A DNA stretch of 8,952 nucleotides from Erysipelotrichaceae bacterium (GTDB lineage: Bacteria; Bacillota_I; Bacilli_A; Erysipelotrichales; Coprobacillaceae): assembly GCA_021202205.1 (NCBI GenBank), contig JAJQDJ010000048.1, forward strand, positions 1 through 8,952, written 5' to 3'. How positions within the stretch are numbered: position 1 is the first letter of the stretch; each line of letters opens with the position of its first letter. Below the pieces are notes generated by a model. The model had not been told where the DNA came from. It did not search any database and saw nothing but the letters and a program-made list of their open reading frames with translations. The position numbers and the translations under genes are program-made. This document shows positions 7,080 through 8,952 of the stretch, piece by piece.

Positions 7080-7888
7080 TAAAACATCTTTGTCCATGGA
7101 AATAAGGTGTAATTATTATCTAGTTGTTTGATTTTACTAACATCTTCATCACTTAATGCAAAGTCAAAGATATCAATATTTTCTTGTAATCTTGATTTTC
7201 TTTTTGATTTAGTAATCACAGATATGTTTCTTTGGATTAGAAAACGTAAAGCTATTTGTTGGGGTGTTTTATGGTATTTGTTTCCTATTTCTAATAGTAT
7301 TGGTTCATTTGATATATCTTTTAAAGACGAAGCTAATGGTGCCCAAGCTTGAACTTTAATATTGTTTTGTTCGAGTAATTGTTGATATTCCCATTTTTGA
7401 TAATACACATGATTTTCTATTTGATTAACCATTGGTATTATATGGCAATGGTTAATAAACTTTTTAAATCTTCTTTCATCATAATTAGAAATACCTATAG
7501 CTTTAACTATACCTTGTTGATAAGCTTCTTCTAATGCTTGATACATTTCTACCTCTTTACTATAGGGCTCATGTAATAATACCAAATCTAAATAATCTGT
7601 TTGTAGATTGTTTAATGATTCTACAATAGCACCTTTTGTCTTTTGATAACTTTGACAATTCCCGTAAATTTTGGTTGTTAAAAATAATTCATTTCGTTAT
7701 AGACCACTTTGTTTAATACCTACACCAATTTCTTTTTCATTGCCATACATTTATGCTGTGTCAATGAGACGATAACCTACATCAATAGCATCTACGACTG
7801 TATCAATACACTGTTGTCCTCTTAAATCCCAGGTTCCCAAACCTAATAATGGCATTTTCATGCCATTATTGAGTGTCATATATTCCAT
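7079..7888 (-). pseudogene. Aldo/keto reductase with two in-frame TAA codons
   Basis: NADPH-dependent aldo/keto reductase family, cytoplasmic. From ATG 7888 one frame runs 269 sense-length codons to TAA 7079-7081 with no frameshift but two internal TAA codons, at 7751-7753 and 7697-7699. N-terminal NNGMKMPLLGLGTW, catalytic IDTA (D43), MYGNE (Y48), TTKI (Lys) and LLHEPY (His) complete the Asp-Tyr-Lys-His tetrad. AIGISNYDERRF, NQIENHVYYQ and the cofactor-site stretch around VITKSKRKSRLQEN are typical. The first TAA falls in DTA-x-MYGNE, where relatives normally have Gln (DTAQ). The second falls in SGL-x-RNELFLTTK, a variable site where Gln is allowed. Both fit CAA changed to TAA. ATG 7888 shares its A with the hydrolase stop (TAATG), so the pair was translationally coupled. 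An alternative start is ATG 7879. As written, only the 168-residue C-terminal part (from 7585) is open, lacking Asp, Tyr and Lys. Confidence 0.88.
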
Positions 7889-8837
7889 TAAATATTATCT
7901 CTTATAAATGTCTCAATATCATCAAATGGAATAATATTGACTTGATCATATAAATCAGTATGAACAGCATCAGGAATAGAAATAAATTTCTTATTATCAC
8001 CTTTTAACATTTCAAATGCAGTCTTACTAAAATAATATGAATGAGCTTTTTCGCCATGTACTAATAATACAGCATTTTTGACTTCACTTAGATATGATAA
8101 TTGTTTTGTATTGATAAATGATAATGATGATGTCATATTCCATCCACCATTAGAGTTGAGTGATTTATCATGATATCCTCTATCTGTCTTATAATAGTCA
8201 TAATAATCTTTAACATAATATGGAGCATCTTCAGGCAATGGATCAACAACTCCATCACCTAATTTATATGAATCATTTTTATAATCCTCAATTCTTTGAG
8301 CATTGAGTTGTTCTTTCATAGCATATCTGGCTTCTTCATCTACAGCATCAAAATAGCCGTAGGCATTCACTCTACTCATATCATACATCGTACAAGCTAC
8401 AGTCACTTTAATTCTTGTATCAATAGCTGCAGTATTTAATGAAATACCACCCCAACCACAAATACCAATAATACTAATCTTATCAGCATCAACATCATCA
8501 TTCACTGATAAATAATCAACAGCTGCTTGAAAATCTTCTGTATTAATATCTGGAGATGCTACATATCGAGGTTCTCCTCCACTTTCACCTGTAAAAGATG
8601 GATCAAATGCTAAAGTAACAAATCCTCTTTCAGCCATTGTTTGCCAGAAGCTTGTTCTTTAACAGCACCAAAAGGTCCACATACTGCAATACCAGGTAAT
8701 TTCCCTTCCATATTTTTAGGTTTATATAAATCTCCTACTAACGTAATACCAAATCGATTATGAAATGTTATTTTCTCATGTTCTACTTTTTCACTTTTAG
8801 GGAATGTTTTATCCCATACCTTTACTAATTCTTTCAC
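7888..8837 (-). pseudogene. Dienelactone-hydrolase-like alpha/beta hydrolase with a deletion of about 10 bp
   Basis: Alpha/beta hydrolase of the DLH-like/YcjY-type group, probably a cytoplasmic esterase or lactonase of unknown substrate. The N-terminal piece carries ITFHNRFGITLVGDLYKP and GPFGAVKEQASG. The frame then breaks at 8643/8644, and the 249-residue remainder starts MAERGFVTLAFDPSFTGESGGEPR. Relatives typically read KEQ-SGLYAQTMAERGF here, so the missing G-LYA part is a loss of about 10 bp. Restoring it gives 320 codons (319 residues), a normal length. Motifs are GICGWGG at the nucleophile elbow (Cys near restored residue 130), HGEKAHSYYFS, and a catalytic His in VHTDLYD (about 296). 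The GTG at 8837 is chosen because GAGGTGA lies 5 nt before it; a GTG at 8846 is itself inside that site. First gene of an operon with the aldo/keto reductase. Confidence 0.83.
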
Positions 8838-8842
8838 TTTTA

Positions 8843-8849
8843 TCACCTC
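8843..8849 (-). promoter_or_regulatory. Ribosome binding site that decides the hydrolase GTG start
   Basis: GAGGTGA sits 5 nt upstream of GTG 8837. A further in-frame GTG at 8846 overlaps this site and has none of its own, so the shorter start is preferred. Confidence 0.6.
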
Positions 8850-8855
8850 GCCTAT

Positions 8856-8884
8856 ATTATATAAAACAAGATTAAAAATGTAAA
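8856..8884 (-). promoter_or_regulatory. Sigma-A-type promoter of the hydrolase/reductase operon
   Basis: TTTACA (-35, 8879-8884) and TATAAT (-10, 8856-8861) are separated by exactly 17 bp. This is five of six and six of six consensus bases. The predicted transcript starts about 7 nt further on, almost at the ribosome binding site, giving a leader of only about a dozen bases. No operator repeat is evident around it. Confidence 0.75.
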
Positions 8885-8952
8885 ATACCTATATTTCATA
8901 TTAACCCGTATTGTAAAATGAAACTGGAATTAAGGGAGGGCTGATTTGGAGG

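Noticed and set aside
7128..7352. Plus-strand open frame of 74 codons
   Set aside because: Antisense shadow of the well-conserved aldo/keto reductase C-terminus.
1016..7753. Reassignment of TAA to glutamine as the main explanation
   Set aside because: Natural gene ends in this window use TAA, bacterial reassignment of TAA is not known to me, and it would leave the frameshifts and deletions unexplained. Kept only as a testable side hypothesis.
1..8952. tRNA, rRNA, CRISPR array, insertion sequence or attachment sites
   Set aside because: I saw no cloverleaf-like sequence, spaced repeats, transposase motifs or terminal inverted repeats; the window is almost entirely filled by the eight genes.

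Overview
The window is AT-rich (I estimate about one third G+C). Genes have strong AGGAGG-type ribosome binding sites, GTG as well as ATG starts, and tight operon packing. This points to a low-GC Firmicute, plausibly a gut Erysipelotrichia-like bacterium. That placement rests on protein style and base composition only, because no rRNA or housekeeping marker is present. All convincing genes lie on the minus strand, so the window reads from right to left.

Right block (about 8884 to 7036): a consensus-like promoter precedes a dienelactone-hydrolase-type alpha/beta hydrolase. Its stop overlaps the start of an aldo/keto reductase by one base (TAATG), and a clear intrinsic terminator follows. This is a two-gene operon. 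Middle spacer (about 7035 to 6821): it holds a candidate extended -10 promoter and a perfect 15-bp inverted repeat with a 6-nt spacer, which looks like an operator for the left operon. Left block (6820 to 52): a six-gene operon for a glycoside taken up by the phosphotransferase system. In order it encodes a ribulose/allulose-6-phosphate 3-epimerase-like enzyme, a lactose/cellobiose-type EIIC permease, a Gfo/Idh/MocA oxidoreductase, two tandem GH1 6-phospho-beta-glycosidases, and an uncharacterised TIM-barrel-like protein (probably DUF7916). The junctions are 1-bp overlap, 4-bp overlap, 13-bp gap, 9-bp gap, and an ancestral 4-bp overlap. No EIIA or EIIB gene is in the window.

The likely scheme is that EIIC imports and phosphorylates a beta-glycoside, a GH1 enzyme cleaves the phosphorylated glycoside, and the oxidoreductase and epimerase process an unusual sugar phosphate. 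Two deviations suggest a non-standard sugar. Both GH1 proteins have Lys (TLYKYDEP) where the family has its glycone-binding His, and the EIIC has Asn where the family has the His of its G-x-H-G motif.

The most striking observation is that all eight genes carry at least one apparent lesion. I count about eleven: five in-frame TAA codons, four small frameshifts, and two deletions of about 10 bp that remove conserved motifs. Family motifs and gene junctions are otherwise preserved. This means either very recent decay of the whole region or an error-rich assembly, and only reads or related genomes can decide which.
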